DNA of 64,000 nucleotides from Bdellovibrionales bacterium (GTDB taxonomy: Bacteria > Bdellovibrionota > Bdellovibrionia > Bdellovibrionales > Bdellovibrionaceae): positions 124,001 to 188,000 of the forward strand of contig JAFEAQ010000022.1 in assembly GCA_018266295.1 (NCBI GenBank). The letters are read 5' to 3'. The notes below the pieces were generated by a model. It saw nothing but the letters and a program-made list of their open reading frames with translations, did not search any database and was not told the origin of the DNA. Below, piece after piece: positions 36,891-44,896 of the stretch. Numbering within the stretch: position 1 is the stretch's first letter; each line of letters begins with the position of its first letter. A program made the translations under genes and the position numbers.

Positions 36891-37054
36891 TAAATACTAC
36901 CCCGCAAGAGCCAAGAGAAACCCCTGTCTCATTTTGAGATGGTTTAATACAAGTCCGGTATAATTCAGCTCTCCTTCGATTTGTTTAAATTACAGCTAAA
37001 ACCCAATTATTTCTGTTGTTTACGGATAGCGGCGCTAGTCTAAGCACCTGGCCC

Positions 37055-38368
37055 TTAATCTCTGTTCACATTTACCAAATACGCCCTAGCCTCAGGGTAC
37101 TTCTTAATGCAAACGCATTTTCCTACCCTAAGGGACTTAATGGTATTGGGGTGAATACAAAACTCCTCAACCTCGCGCCGACTCCCGCCCCCCGAGTCCA
37201 CCTCAAAGAACCCCAACCGCTCCGTCTGCCGGGTCTGCTTCCAGACCGTCCGAGTCCCTGCAATGCCGGAGATGATCTCTGCGCTCTCCGGACGCTTCTG
37301 GAGGAACGAATACAAGGTTGAGGTGTTTCCCATGAGCCTGCCTGCAAACTCGGGGCTAATGCGCTGTAAATCGCAAATCTCTTGGTGTGCGACCACCACC
37401 GACATCCGACTACTTCGGGCGCGGTCGAGGAAACCAATGAAGTCTTCTTGGGCTAAGTCTGCGAACTCGTCGATAATCACCGAAAATGGCTTTCGTTGTT
37501 TTTTTGGGACTTCGCCGTCAACTCTTGCCGAAACGGATTTTAAATCCTGCAAAACGAAACGACCTAATGCTTTGGCTGTTTCGCCATACCGGCGGGAATC
37601 CAAAAATAAGAAGATGATCTTTGATTGGGTGTAGGCCTCAAACAAATTGATACCTGGAATCTCGGAGGTCACCAACTCCCCAAAGTCAGAAAGAACAATA
37701 CTTTCCAACTGAGTTCGCAGCCCTTGCAAAGAATTGAAGTGCTCTTTTGCATCCAAGAACTCTTTCAAATTCTGGGCATGAAGCTTCAACTTCGTTTCAG
37801 CCATGGGGATCTTATTCCCTACCTCAATGATCTTCGCCGGATTACTTGCGCACTCCAAAACGGTGCCCAAATGAAATCGCTCCTGTTTGTTATCTCGAAG
37901 CCAGCACAGCAAAATCATCAACTTCAGAATGAAGCTCGAAGATTGATTCTTATAGTACTCCTCAGACCAATTGAGGCTATTGATGATTCGATCCCGAAGT
38001 TGGGTGGCTGTCCCATCCTCGATCAAATTATATGACAAGGACATTTGCTTTTCCGTAAGGGAAAAGATCATTAAATCGTCAATACGGTTAGCTTCTGCCA
38101 CGTGCTTGGAGAACTTTAGCAGAGTCTCCATATCCGATTTTAAATCAATAAAGAGCAAACCTTTCCCCTGTTCGATTCGCTGCTTGATAATATGGGAAAG
38201 TAAAACCGTCTTCCCATAACCAGAAGCCCCAACGACATGAACATGATGATTCAACTGTCCTTCCGTTAATTCTTCCTTTCGCCACATAGATCCAGAGACC
38301 TTACCCAAAACAACACGATCCTGGGCTGCAGGTGAATTTCTCAAAAATAAGTTTTTAACTTGTTCCAT
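37055..38368 (-). CDS. VirD4/TraD-like type IV coupling ATPase lacking a membrane domain
   Basis: 437 residues from ATG (GGGAGGG 7 bases upstream). Walker A GASGYGKT (residues 47-54), Walker B SVIIDEFADLAQ near residue 290 and the RSSRMSVVVAHQ block are those of the TraG/TraD family. Family members usually have two N-terminal transmembrane helices; none is visible here, so it would be soluble or recruited by another protein. It lies last in the minus-strand conjugation operon, 14 bases after the replication-relaxation gene. Confidence 0.85.
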   Translation of the reverse strand: MEQVKNLFLRNSPAAQDRVVLGKVSGSMWRKEELTEGQLNHHVHVVGASGYGKTVLLSHIIKQRIEQGKGLLFIDLKSDMETLLKFSKHVAEANRIDDLMIFSLTEKQMSLSYNLIEDGTATQLRDRIINSLNWSEEYYKNQSSSFILKLMILLCWLRDNKQERFHLGTVLECASNPAKIIEVGNKIPMAETKLKLHAQNLKEFLDAKEHFNSLQGLRTQLESIVLSDFGELVTSEIPGINLFEAYTQSKIIFLFLDSRRYGETAKALGRFVLQDLKSVSARVDGEVPKKQRKPFSVIIDEFADLAQEDFIGFLDRARSSRMSVVVAHQEICDLQRISPEFAGRLMGNTSTLYSFLQKRPESAEIISGIAGTRTVWKQTRQTERLGFFEVDSGGGSRREVEEFCIHPNTIKSLRVGKCVCIKKYPEARAYLVNVNRD

Positions 38369-38381
38369 TTTCAAACCCTCC

Positions 38382-39140
38382 CTACTCGCCCAAAACTTCG
38401 CTCAACATGGTAAAACGAAATAGCGGTTGAAAAAGTTGAGTGTGGTCTTGAATCAGATTCCAAACAGCTTCCTTCTCGCAAACATAGTGAACTTCCTCAA
38501 AAAGACGTTCAGCATCTGGCGCCGCCGTCATCATATGAATGTAGCGCTTCACCTTTTGCTGATAACGCTCTTTAGTTTTACGAGCGATCTCAAGTTCAAA
38601 GGCAACTCTTTTACCTTCTGGAGTTACATAGATAGCGTCAGGGCGAAACTCCGTCGGTAAACACTTCCGATACTCGTCAATTTCAGAAAGTTGCCTTTCA
38701 GAAATCCATTCTTTAACGACGCCAGAATTTTCAAGAACAATCCTAACCTGCGCCACACGCTGATCGTGATCAAAAAAGCGACCATCGACATCCAGCAGAG
38801 GACGACAATAGTTTTTCTGCGAACGAGAGTTTCGCAAAAACAAGTAGCCTTTTTGAGTGATCACGTAGAGCGGTCTCGCACACACATCGGTTAAAATCTG
38901 AAGCATTTCAGATTTTACTAATTTATGGACTCGCTGCCTTGCCCAGATCAGCGAGTTACTAACGGTCCCAAGCTTGGTAACTTTAAAAAATTTCGCGTGC
39001 AAATCTTCAAGTGTGGAGAATTTCATTTCTAGAACGAACTCCAAAACATCCAACTCTCGCTCGGTAAGTCGATACCCCTTTTGCGAAGTCACTTTTTGCA
39101 CAACATACGGTAAATCAAAAAAACTATAAGCAGTCTGCAT
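38382..39140 (-). CDS. Replication-relaxation-like protein (candidate relaxase or processing factor)
   Basis: 252 residues beginning at MQTAYSFFDLP; the longer frame upstream lacks a start signal and runs into the hairpin region. The N-terminal winged-helix (RLTERELDVLEFVLEMKF) and the C-terminal nuclease-like strand RPDAIYVTPEGKRVAFELE (D...E.E) match the replication-relaxation (PF13814) layout found beside T4CP genes in integrative elements. If so, it may prime transfer at the nested repeat directly upstream. No HUH motif of standard MOB relaxases is present. Confidence 0.65.
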   Translation of the reverse strand: MQTAYSFFDLPYVVQKVTSQKGYRLTERELDVLEFVLEMKFSTLEDLHAKFFKVTKLGTVSNSLIWARQRVHKLVKSEMLQILTDVCARPLYVITQKGYLFLRNSRSQKNYCRPLLDVDGRFFDHDQRVAQVRIVLENSGVVKEWISERQLSEIDEYRKCLPTEFRPDAIYVTPEGKRVAFELEIARKTKERYQQKVKRYIHMMTAAPDAERLFEEVHYVCEKEAVWNLIQDHTQLFQPLFRFTMLSEVLGE

Positions 39141-39291
39141 ACTCTTTCCCTTCGCCAACCTTTCGATTTGCAAACACAAACCATTCAACAGGCCGGACTG
39201 ATGAAAGATGAAGTGGCTGAGGTAACCCCCGGCACTCCATCTTGTTGTTATTCTCAAAACTAAAAACAACCTCTCCCAACTAGGAAAATGA

Positions 39292-39435
39292 GCTCCCTTG
39301 CCAGCTTTTTGTTACCTAAGTAATGGGGGACCTGCCTTGCTGACCACCTGCTCTCAACACGTTGGGAGTGGGTGGTCAGCAAGTTAAAGCAGGTCGCCCC
39401 AACGCCTAAGGCGTTGAAAAAGCTGGCAAGGGAGC
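39292..39435. repeat. 144-bp nested inverted repeat, candidate oriT
   Basis: Four nested arm pairs, from outside in: GCTCCCTTGCCAGCTTTTT (39292-39310) with its perfect 19-base complement at 39417-39435; GGGGACCTGC (39326-39335) with GCAGGTCGCCCC (39389-39400), near-perfect; CTTGCTGACCACC (39336-39348) with GGTGGTCAGCAAG (39371-39383), perfect; and CTCTCAAC with GTTGGGAG (39351-39368), one G-T. AACGCC-TAA-GGCGTT sits at 39401-39415. It lies between the integrase and replication-relaxation genes, the usual place for oriT. No nic consensus was recognised. Confidence 0.65.
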
Positions 39436-39810
39436 GGCTAGAATCCCCAGAACCCCCATCGCGGTGGATGGGAGTTTTGATGGACGACAAGATGGGCTTA
39501 TTTCTGCCTGGAAAATGCAGAAAAATTGAAAAAAGAAGAGCTTCGTAGGATCGGGAAAAAGTGGCAGACAAATGGTAGCCAATGGCAGCCAACGCCCGTC
39601 CCCCAGTGTCCCTTCCAGTCCCTGGAACTGGAAAAAGCCTGTCTAAGCCTGCGTGAGCAGGTTCTACGTTGTTTCTGATACTTAGGTTTTTGCTTATTTT
39701 TTGAGAAGGGAAAAATGGGGTGGAGGTCGTTTCCACTCCTATTTTCACTGACTTAGCTACAAAGTCAGCACCGAGATTTCTAAAAACTGTGTATTTTAAT
39801 AACTCCATAC
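39436..39810. other. Non-coding structured DNA: hairpins and tandem 10-bp repeats
   Basis: It contains CCCATC/GATGGG (about 39456-39473), three tandem 10-bp units TGGCAGACAA, TGGTAGCCAA and TGGCAGCCAA (39562-39592, one extra base after the first), TTCCAGT/ACTGGAA (39613-39633) and CCTGC-GTGA-GCAGG near 39650. A 182-codon antisense frame through the area has low-complexity residue use and no Shine-Dalgarno. The repeats may bind the replication-relaxation protein. Confidence 0.5.
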
Positions 39811-39838
39811 CTAGAAGTCTCTCTTTTTAGCCTCGTAG

Positions 39839-41029
39839 TTATAGTTCTTCGTCGCGATTCGGTACGTACTTTTTTGCCATTCTGAAATCGGTAAGACTCG
39901 CAACTTTTTTCTCACCAATCTCCGGAAGCACGAAGTTTAGCCCCTCGGTTGCTCCCCTAACATCGATACCGGCCAAGCGAATATATCGAGTCATGACCTT
40001 CTCATCAGTCCAGCCACAGATCTTTTTAACCACAGGGCTGGATACCCCGGCGTTTAAAAGATGCGTTGCAAAACAAGCTCTGAGTGCATGAAAATTTACG
40101 GAGTGAACTCCAATGGACTCACAGAACTCCCTTAGTACTCTCGCCGCTTCTCCACGTCGCCACTTATTAATCCTAGGCAGTACGTGAATATTGTCGTGAT
40201 TCCCCTGTGCTCGAAGATCGACTAGCTTTGCCTCAATCTCTTTGTTCATTGGAATCTTGCGCCAGTACCCGGCCTTGGTGGACTTAATAATTTTCATACG
40301 CCCATTGTAAGACTTGGAGCAGGTAATCATTTTTGACTCAAAGTCTATATCGTTCCACTCTAAGGCAAAAAGTTCTCCAGACCTCATTCCAGTATGCAGA
40401 GCCATGAACCAAATTGGATACCATTCGTGATCCATTTCTTTGGCGACATCCAAAAGCTTTTGAATCTCATGCAACGAAAGAATTTGGGGTGGCTTATCAT
40501 CATGGTATTTACCCAGCTGAATATCAAAGGCCGGGCTGTGGCGCACGCCCATGATTGCCCCCTCTTCAATACCCCACTTAAAAATCGTATTGATTGCAGA
40601 CTTCACTGCACGCAACCGACTTCTTGAGTACCCCTGCTCCAGCATTGCTTGAAGCACCTTACGAGCGTCTCCGGCATTGAGCTCATTGCACATCTTATTA
40701 TCCCAAGAACTCGTGAATCTTCTTAAGGTCGCAATCGTGTCCCAAATTGTACTCGTTTGGATTTTCTTAACTCCAATTCCGCCTTTGCGATGTGTAAGTT
40801 CGTATTTTTCTAAAAGATCTGCCCAAGGTAATCCAGAGCCCTCTTGCCTTGCCACATCTATTGAACAATCCCTGATAAGGTCTTTCTCAACATTTTGGGC
40901 TTCTTTCAGAGTCTTAATTCCGGCCTTTTTCTTTTGCGATCTAAATCTACGATTTACATTGCTTCTAATATGTACGGAGACTTCATATGTCTTTGTACCA
41001 TCTAGTCCAACTTTTTCTTTTATTCCCAT
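39839..41029 (-). CDS. int: Tyrosine recombinase / phage-type integrase
   Basis: 396 residues. Catalytic residues are Arg near 216 (TGMRSGEL), His-x-x-Arg near 313 (FHALRACFATH) and the Tyr nucleophile near 348 (TRYIRLAG). N-terminal SAM-like region and arm-binding-type residues precede these. GGAGAACGAA precedes the start, which overlaps the excisionase gene by 10 bases. It integrates and excises the element; no tRNA gene or attachment repeat was found, so the attP position is unknown. Confidence 0.92.
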   Translation of the reverse strand: MGIKEKVGLDGTKTYEVSVHIRSNVNRRFRSQKKKAGIKTLKEAQNVEKDLIRDCSIDVARQEGSGLPWADLLEKYELTHRKGGIGVKKIQTSTIWDTIATLRRFTSSWDNKMCNELNAGDARKVLQAMLEQGYSRSRLRAVKSAINTIFKWGIEEGAIMGVRHSPAFDIQLGKYHDDKPPQILSLHEIQKLLDVAKEMDHEWYPIWFMALHTGMRSGELFALEWNDIDFESKMITCSKSYNGRMKIIKSTKAGYWRKIPMNKEIEAKLVDLRAQGNHDNIHVLPRINKWRRGEAARVLREFCESIGVHSVNFHALRACFATHLLNAGVSSPVVKKICGWTDEKVMTRYIRLAGIDVRGATEGLNFVLPEIGEKKVASLTDFRMAKKYVPNRDEEL

Positions 41030-41337
41030 TTCGTTCTCCTTCTCGGTTTAGGAATTTCAATTCCTTTTCGAGGCGCGACAGGTTGAAGTCCTGCCACAGA
41101 GTTTTCAATGAGTAGATCAAGCTGCTCTCTGTCGAAGTAAAGTCGCCCACAAAACTTGTTAGCGGAAATTTTACCTCTTTGATAAAGCTTTTTTACGGCT
41201 TCCCGAGTTGACCCTAAATACAAAGCCACTTCATCAGTTTTTAACCATCTCTTAATTTTCAAAGATCTTAGCTTTGCCTCAGCAATATCTAATTCTAGTT
41301 GATGCTGAGTCATCGCTGTTGTCCCCAAATTTAGCAT
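41020..41337 (-). CDS. xis: Excisionase-like HTH_17 protein
   Basis: 105 residues from ATG 41337, with GGAGG 5 bases upstream. A MerR-like winged HTH (WLKTDEVALYLGSTREAVKK, then LYQRGKISANKFCGRLYF) is typical of the HTH_17/excisionase group. The C-terminal tail is basic (PRRRTKWE). Its overlap with int makes a single xis-int unit, which would direct recombination. It could also regulate the transfer operon. Confidence 0.75.
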   Translation of the reverse strand: MLNLGTTAMTQHQLELDIAEAKLRSLKIKRWLKTDEVALYLGSTREAVKKLYQRGKISANKFCGRLYFDREQLDLLIENSVAGLQPVAPRKGIEIPKPRRRTKWE

Positions 41338-41347
41338 AAATACCTCC

Positions 41348-41374
41348 AAGGGTTCAATCCTTGATCGAACCCTT
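41348..41374. promoter_or_regulatory. Inverted repeat just upstream of the excisionase ribosome-binding site
   Basis: AAGGGTTC (41348-41355) and GAACCCTT (41367-41374) form a perfect 8-bp dyad with an 11-base centre. On the minus strand its downstream arm ends at the GGAGG of xis, so the RNA hairpin could limit ribosome access, or the dyad could be an Xis operator. Confidence 0.55.
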
Positions 41375-41378
41375 TATT

Positions 41379-41738
41379 CTAATTTTTGATTTCTTTATGC
41401 TGAGCGCGAAATTCTCCGGCCAGCAACTTACCAATAAATTGATCTAATGAAATCTTACCATTGGCCCTTTGATACTCTTCATGAGCAATATGAAGACGGT
41501 CCTTCTCACTGAGAGTTTGGTTTTGAAGTTGCTGGATATGATCCGTAGTAATAAGCGAAAGACCTAGCGCTAAAATCTCAGAGTCTCGAACTTTTCTTCC
41601 GAATACTTTTTTATTAGCTTTGTCTTTCAGAACCTGCAAAGCCTTCGCAGAATCAGGGTCTAACTTTTTTAAAACGTTCTTCTTCTTAGGTGCCGTTGCC
41701 TTTTTTGTTGCCTTTTCCTCTGATATTACCTCTGACAT
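41379..41738 (-). CDS. Small basic protein of unknown function (conjugation region)
   Basis: 119 residues. The N-terminal 40 residues are Lys/Ala/Pro-rich (KKATAPKKKNVLKKL), like a histone-H1 or nucleoid-protein tail. Residues 50-119 are helical (KDKANKKVFGRKVRDSEILA). GGAGGAAATAT precedes the ATG. It could be a DNA-binding accessory for transfer (a MobC-like role), inferred only from charge and position between the VirB10-like and excisionase genes. Confidence 0.55.
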   Translation of the reverse strand: MSEVISEEKATKKATAPKKKNVLKKLDPDSAKALQVLKDKANKKVFGRKVRDSEILALGLSLITTDHIQQLQNQTLSEKDRLHIAHEEYQRANGKISLDQFIGKLLAGEFRAQHKEIKN

Positions 41739-41748
41739 ATATTTCCTC

Positions 41749-42549
41749 CTATTCGACTATTTTTGGTTGTTCTGTAATAAGAATTTTGATTTCAACTGGC
41801 CCCTCAAGAACTGAGTACTCCGGTGAGGCCTTTATTTTTTCTGAAAACTTCTCCGCCGTTTTTGACATAGCGCTACTTAGAGCTTTTTTACTTGCTGTAT
41901 CCACTGTTGGCGCATCGACGTAGTTGCCAAAAACATTTTGCCCGCGCTCAATGCTGGCATCGGCAAAACCTGCAGCTGCCGATGTAAAGAACTCAGCGGC
42001 AAAGAACTTACTTTCTTGATTTACATACTGCCCTTCAAGTCCAAGAATTCCCTTTGGATCTAAAACAGATGCCGACACTTGGTAGTCGTCAAACCCAAAC
42101 CCTGGATGAAATTTCTTAAACTCAATGAGTATACGTTTTGAGTTCTTCTCCAAACTTGCTTCGCCCAAGAATATAGACCCCCTAAGCTCTCCCGATTTAA
42201 TCTTTGCTCGAACTGGTGCCTTACTATCCGGAAATGCAAAAAGACTCTCGGGGATCTCTGCGTTGACAACATCTCCAATCCGAAGACCTTTGAGGTGGAT
42301 CCCCTTTGCTGTACTTGGCAAAACAATCTGACTATCTTCGGAACGATATGATGAAGACGCTACTAAAATCTCGGCATCTAAATTTCCACGCCCCGCGAAA
42401 CTATTATATTGCGCGCTTTGAGAAATCTTCTTTTTTTTGTTCTTTGCCTCTTCTATATTTGGAACAACTTTTACTTCAGGTTTGGTATACAAGTTTGAAC
42501 GAACTTGAGCATGAGCTTGAAAACAAATGAGTAAAATTGGAATGAACAT
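41749..42549 (-). CDS. VirB10/TraB-like T4SS protein
   Basis: 266 residues from MFIPILLICFQAHA, a signal peptide with GGGAGGTGA upstream. The C-terminal part has the VirB10/TrbI core: GDVVNAEIPESLFAFPDSKA, VRAKIKSGELRGSIFLGE and then RILIEFKKF. The usual N-terminal cytoplasmic tail and inner-membrane helix of VirB10 are missing; the signal peptide suggests a periplasmic form, so this may be only the core channel domain. It follows the VirB9-like gene closely. Confidence 0.75.
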   Translation of the reverse strand: MFIPILLICFQAHAQVRSNLYTKPEVKVVPNIEEAKNKKKKISQSAQYNSFAGRGNLDAEILVASSSYRSEDSQIVLPSTAKGIHLKGLRIGDVVNAEIPESLFAFPDSKAPVRAKIKSGELRGSIFLGEASLEKNSKRILIEFKKFHPGFGFDDYQVSASVLDPKGILGLEGQYVNQESKFFAAEFFTSAAAGFADASIERGQNVFGNYVDAPTVDTASKKALSSAMSKTAEKFSEKIKASPEYSVLEGPVEIKILITEQPKIVE

Positions 42550-42550
42550 A

Positions 42551-43024
42551 CTATTCACCTCCCATTTTAATGTTTTCAATTATCCTACCTTGAGACTTTG
42601 ATAGAGAAGGCGCTAGCACTTGATTCTGTGCCGGACTTTGAGTTCCGCTAAAGCTGGGCCCCCCATAACTACCACTAATCTTTACATAGTCTTGATGGGA
42701 TGTTTTTGAAGGAATAATATCAAAAACATAAAAACGTTTCTCCGACTTAACAATGAGGTTAGTTGGCTCCACTGCCTGTTGGCTAAGATATAGAGTCAAT
42801 TCCTTCGAAGAGACCTGAGACAAAACAGCCTTAATACTCTTAGGATTACCAATCCGAACCTCGACAATATTCTGCGGGAACTCTAAAACTGAGATAAGGC
42901 CGCCATGAAGATAGATTTTCTGACTCTGGCTCAAATCTTTGTAGATGGAGGAAATTCTTTTAATTTCAGCATGCCCTGTAGAGCTCAAAAACAATGCCAA
43001 AATGAAAGTCTTAAATGACTGCAT
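42551..43024 (-). CDS. VirB9/TraK-like periplasmic T4SS protein
   Basis: 157 residues; signal peptide MQSFKTFILALFLSSTGHA. A strand-rich core (KIYLHGGLISVLEFPQNIVE followed by VRIGNPKSIKAVLSQVSSKEL) resembles the N-terminal, secretin-like domain of TraK/VirB9. The C-terminal 40 residues are disordered (Ser/Pro/Gln). Start ATG at 43024 follows GGAGTTGAG; it overlaps the VirB8-like stop. Confidence 0.65.
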   Translation of the reverse strand: MQSFKTFILALFLSSTGHAEIKRISSIYKDLSQSQKIYLHGGLISVLEFPQNIVEVRIGNPKSIKAVLSQVSSKELTLYLSQQAVEPTNLIVKSEKRFYVFDIIPSKTSHQDYVKISGSYGGPSFSGTQSPAQNQVLAPSLSKSQGRIIENIKMGGE

Positions 43025-43568
43025 CACTCAACTCCGTTACCTCAAAACCCCAAGGATTCTTTTCGTTTCGATCGTTTTTTTTGAACTCTAAATTGACTTT
43101 TAAACGCACCTTTTGCTGATTCATGCGCGAATGTATGTTTATACCTAAGATTGCTTCAACCTTTCCTGGTTCGACTAAATCTATACTTTCAATTTCCATC
43201 GTTTGGGATAGAGGCGTATTTTGAAGCTTCTGGTGCAGGTCCAACAGACGATCCTTGTTTCTCTGCCAAAGGTCGTCTGTCATAATCTCGGTAGCGCTGC
43301 CAATTTTATGTAAGAAGTTTTTTTCATCATATACATAATAGGAATCAAAGAATGCTTTTAAAAAGTTCTTCAATTCCGATTGTATTAAGCGATCTTTGTT
43401 TTCAGTTATGATCCTTGCGCCCGCATCATCAATACCAATGAGAATCACTTTCTCGCTTTTCGTAAGGGCAATGACAGAAACCGAAAAAGCCCATATTGAA
43501 AGACTAACAACCAAGACCCAATGCTTAATTTGCTCTCTCAAGAGCTTACTTTTAAAAACTAAAGACAT
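43011..43568 (-). CDS. VirB8/TraE-like inner-membrane T4SS protein
   Basis: 185 residues: an N-terminal cytoplasmic stub, one transmembrane helix (HWVLVVSLSIWAFSVSVIAL, residues 16-35) and a periplasmic domain. The size and layout are close to F-plasmid TraE (188 residues). AGGG precedes the start and the gene is in the tra operon between VirB6-like and VirB9-like genes, as in F. Confidence 0.7.
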   Translation of the reverse strand: MSLVFKSKLLREQIKHWVLVVSLSIWAFSVSVIALTKSEKVILIGIDDAGARIITENKDRLIQSELKNFLKAFFDSYYVYDEKNFLHKIGSATEIMTDDLWQRNKDRLLDLHQKLQNTPLSQTMEIESIDLVEPGKVEAILGINIHSRMNQQKVRLKVNLEFKKNDRNEKNPWGFEVTELSDAVI

Positions 43569-43571
43569 TCA

Positions 43572-44279
43572 TTACCCTACAATTGAAATAACTTTTGAAA
43601 TTGCCTGTGATGGCGATAGCGTTCTAAACAAGAGAACACAAAAGAGCGGCGAAAATAACTGCAGGACCTGGATTACAAGCCAGAACACAACTGAACTTAC
43701 CGGAGAACTACTTAGATTGGGCCACAGCTCCCGTCCCAACAAACCTAAGAGATTCCAAAGAACCGGCCACATGCAAAGAGACAATAGGCTAGAAAAATAG
43801 GCCCCAATCCCTTGTGATATTCCTAACATTGTCGAGAAAAAAATCATTACAGGGGCTATTGCTAAAAGTAGAGAAATGAAGACTGTATATATCGACTGAG
43901 TGAATAGATTCATAAGAATGTCGCCAACTTTTCCAAAGACTTGAAATAAGACAATCTCGCTGAAAAGCTTCCTCATAAACTCCTCGATTGAAGATTGAGC
44001 AGCCGTCATTGGCGCATACGATATACTCAGGGCAAGCCCCCCAGTTGCTAAAACAATTAGTTTCACGATAATTGGGTATAAGTAGGTAATTCCGAAATAT
44101 TTGACTGTATCTCCTATAACTTCGACATACTCATAGACATTGGCAATTCGGATCGAAAGAAAGCAAATTCTCATTACAAATATCAGTCCAACAAATGCGG
44201 ATAAAATCACTGATACTTTTGAAAACAGTGTAAGTGCTGCCTGAAGCATAGTCTCATTCATAGGCGTCAACGGATTCAT
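43572..44279 (-). CDS. VirB6/TrbL-like polytopic T4SS protein
   Basis: 235 residues with five or six hydrophobic segments (for example SVILSAFVGLIFVMRICFL, YTVFISLLLAIAPVMIFFST, VVFWLVIQVLQLFSPLFCVL). The arrangement matches VirB6/TrbL inner-membrane channel proteins, although sequence conservation in that family is low. It overlaps the upstream VirB5-like gene by 4 bases. Confidence 0.7.
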   Translation of the reverse strand: MNPLTPMNETMLQAALTLFSKVSVILSAFVGLIFVMRICFLSIRIANVYEYVEVIGDTVKYFGITYLYPIIVKLIVLATGGLALSISYAPMTAAQSSIEEFMRKLFSEIVLFQVFGKVGDILMNLFTQSIYTVFISLLLAIAPVMIFFSTMLGISQGIGAYFSSLLSLCMWPVLWNLLGLLGRELWPNLSSSPVSSVVFWLVIQVLQLFSPLFCVLLFRTLSPSQAISKVISIVG

Positions 44280-44896
44280 AGTCGATTCACCCTTAATCCA
44301 TCGATCCTATTAACCTTTACCTCTCCGCGTTCTTGATCAACGATCTCTTGCATAAAGATATTTCTTCTTGCTTTTGCCTCTCGGTCTTCAAGATAAGACA
44401 GGAACTGAACTCGCCTTAACCCTTGGAGCTCTTCTAGAATCATAGAGTTGATACGAATCTCCTGAATAGTAGCTGCTTTTTCCCCTGCTTTTGGTCGAAT
44501 ACCCATTACTGCGGCAATTCGTTTTGATGCGGAAATCATGTTTCTTAGCGCCTTTATTTTTTCAGCAATAGTTGTTGCTCTTTTAAGGTCGTAATCAATT
44601 GCATTTCGCACATCATCGCGACTCCATCTAAGGTCTCGGGCTCTAGAATTTAAATCCTCAAGACGAGCAACTGCATTTCTAACCTCTCCATCACCTTCTG
44701 ACTCAATACCGAGTTCTGATAGTAGGTCACCTAACGCAAAACCTAGATCCGCAGCCTCATCTGCTTTTTCAAGGCCCCCAACAATCCCAGAAACGGCTTG
44801 GGCCCCCATGGCAACAGTTGTTGGATCAAAAGAGAAACTCCTTTGGGAAAAAAAGAGCATGACCGTGAATAGGAAACCTAAATAGCGGCCAAACAT
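44276..44896 (-). CDS. VirB5/TrbJ-like exported helical protein
   Basis: 206 residues with a signal peptide (YLGFLFTVMLFFSQRSFS) and then long charged helices: NSRARDLRWSRDDVRNAIDY and TIQEIRINSMILEELQGLRR followed by VQFLSYLEDREAKARRN. This is the TrbJ/VirB5 pattern of a minor pilus or assembly protein. GGGAGGCGG precedes the start; it overlaps VirB4 by 19 bases. Confidence 0.65.
   Translation of the reverse strand: MFGRYLGFLFTVMLFFSQRSFSFDPTTVAMGAQAVSGIVGGLEKADEAADLGFALGDLLSELGIESEGDGEVRNAVARLEDLNSRARDLRWSRDDVRNAIDYDLKRATTIAEKIKALRNMISASKRIAAVMGIRPKAGEKAATIQEIRINSMILEELQGLRRVQFLSYLEDREAKARRNIFMQEIVDQERGEVKVNRIDGLRVNRL

Noticed and set aside
37016-38219. Plus-strand open frames across the coupling ATPase gene
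   Set aside because: They are shadows of the minus-strand ATPase, which has clear Walker motifs and a good start.
39260-39808. 182-codon minus-strand open frame through the nested repeat
   Set aside because: No Shine-Dalgarno, residue use unlike a folded protein, and it spans perfect inverted repeats; better explained as structured non-coding DNA.
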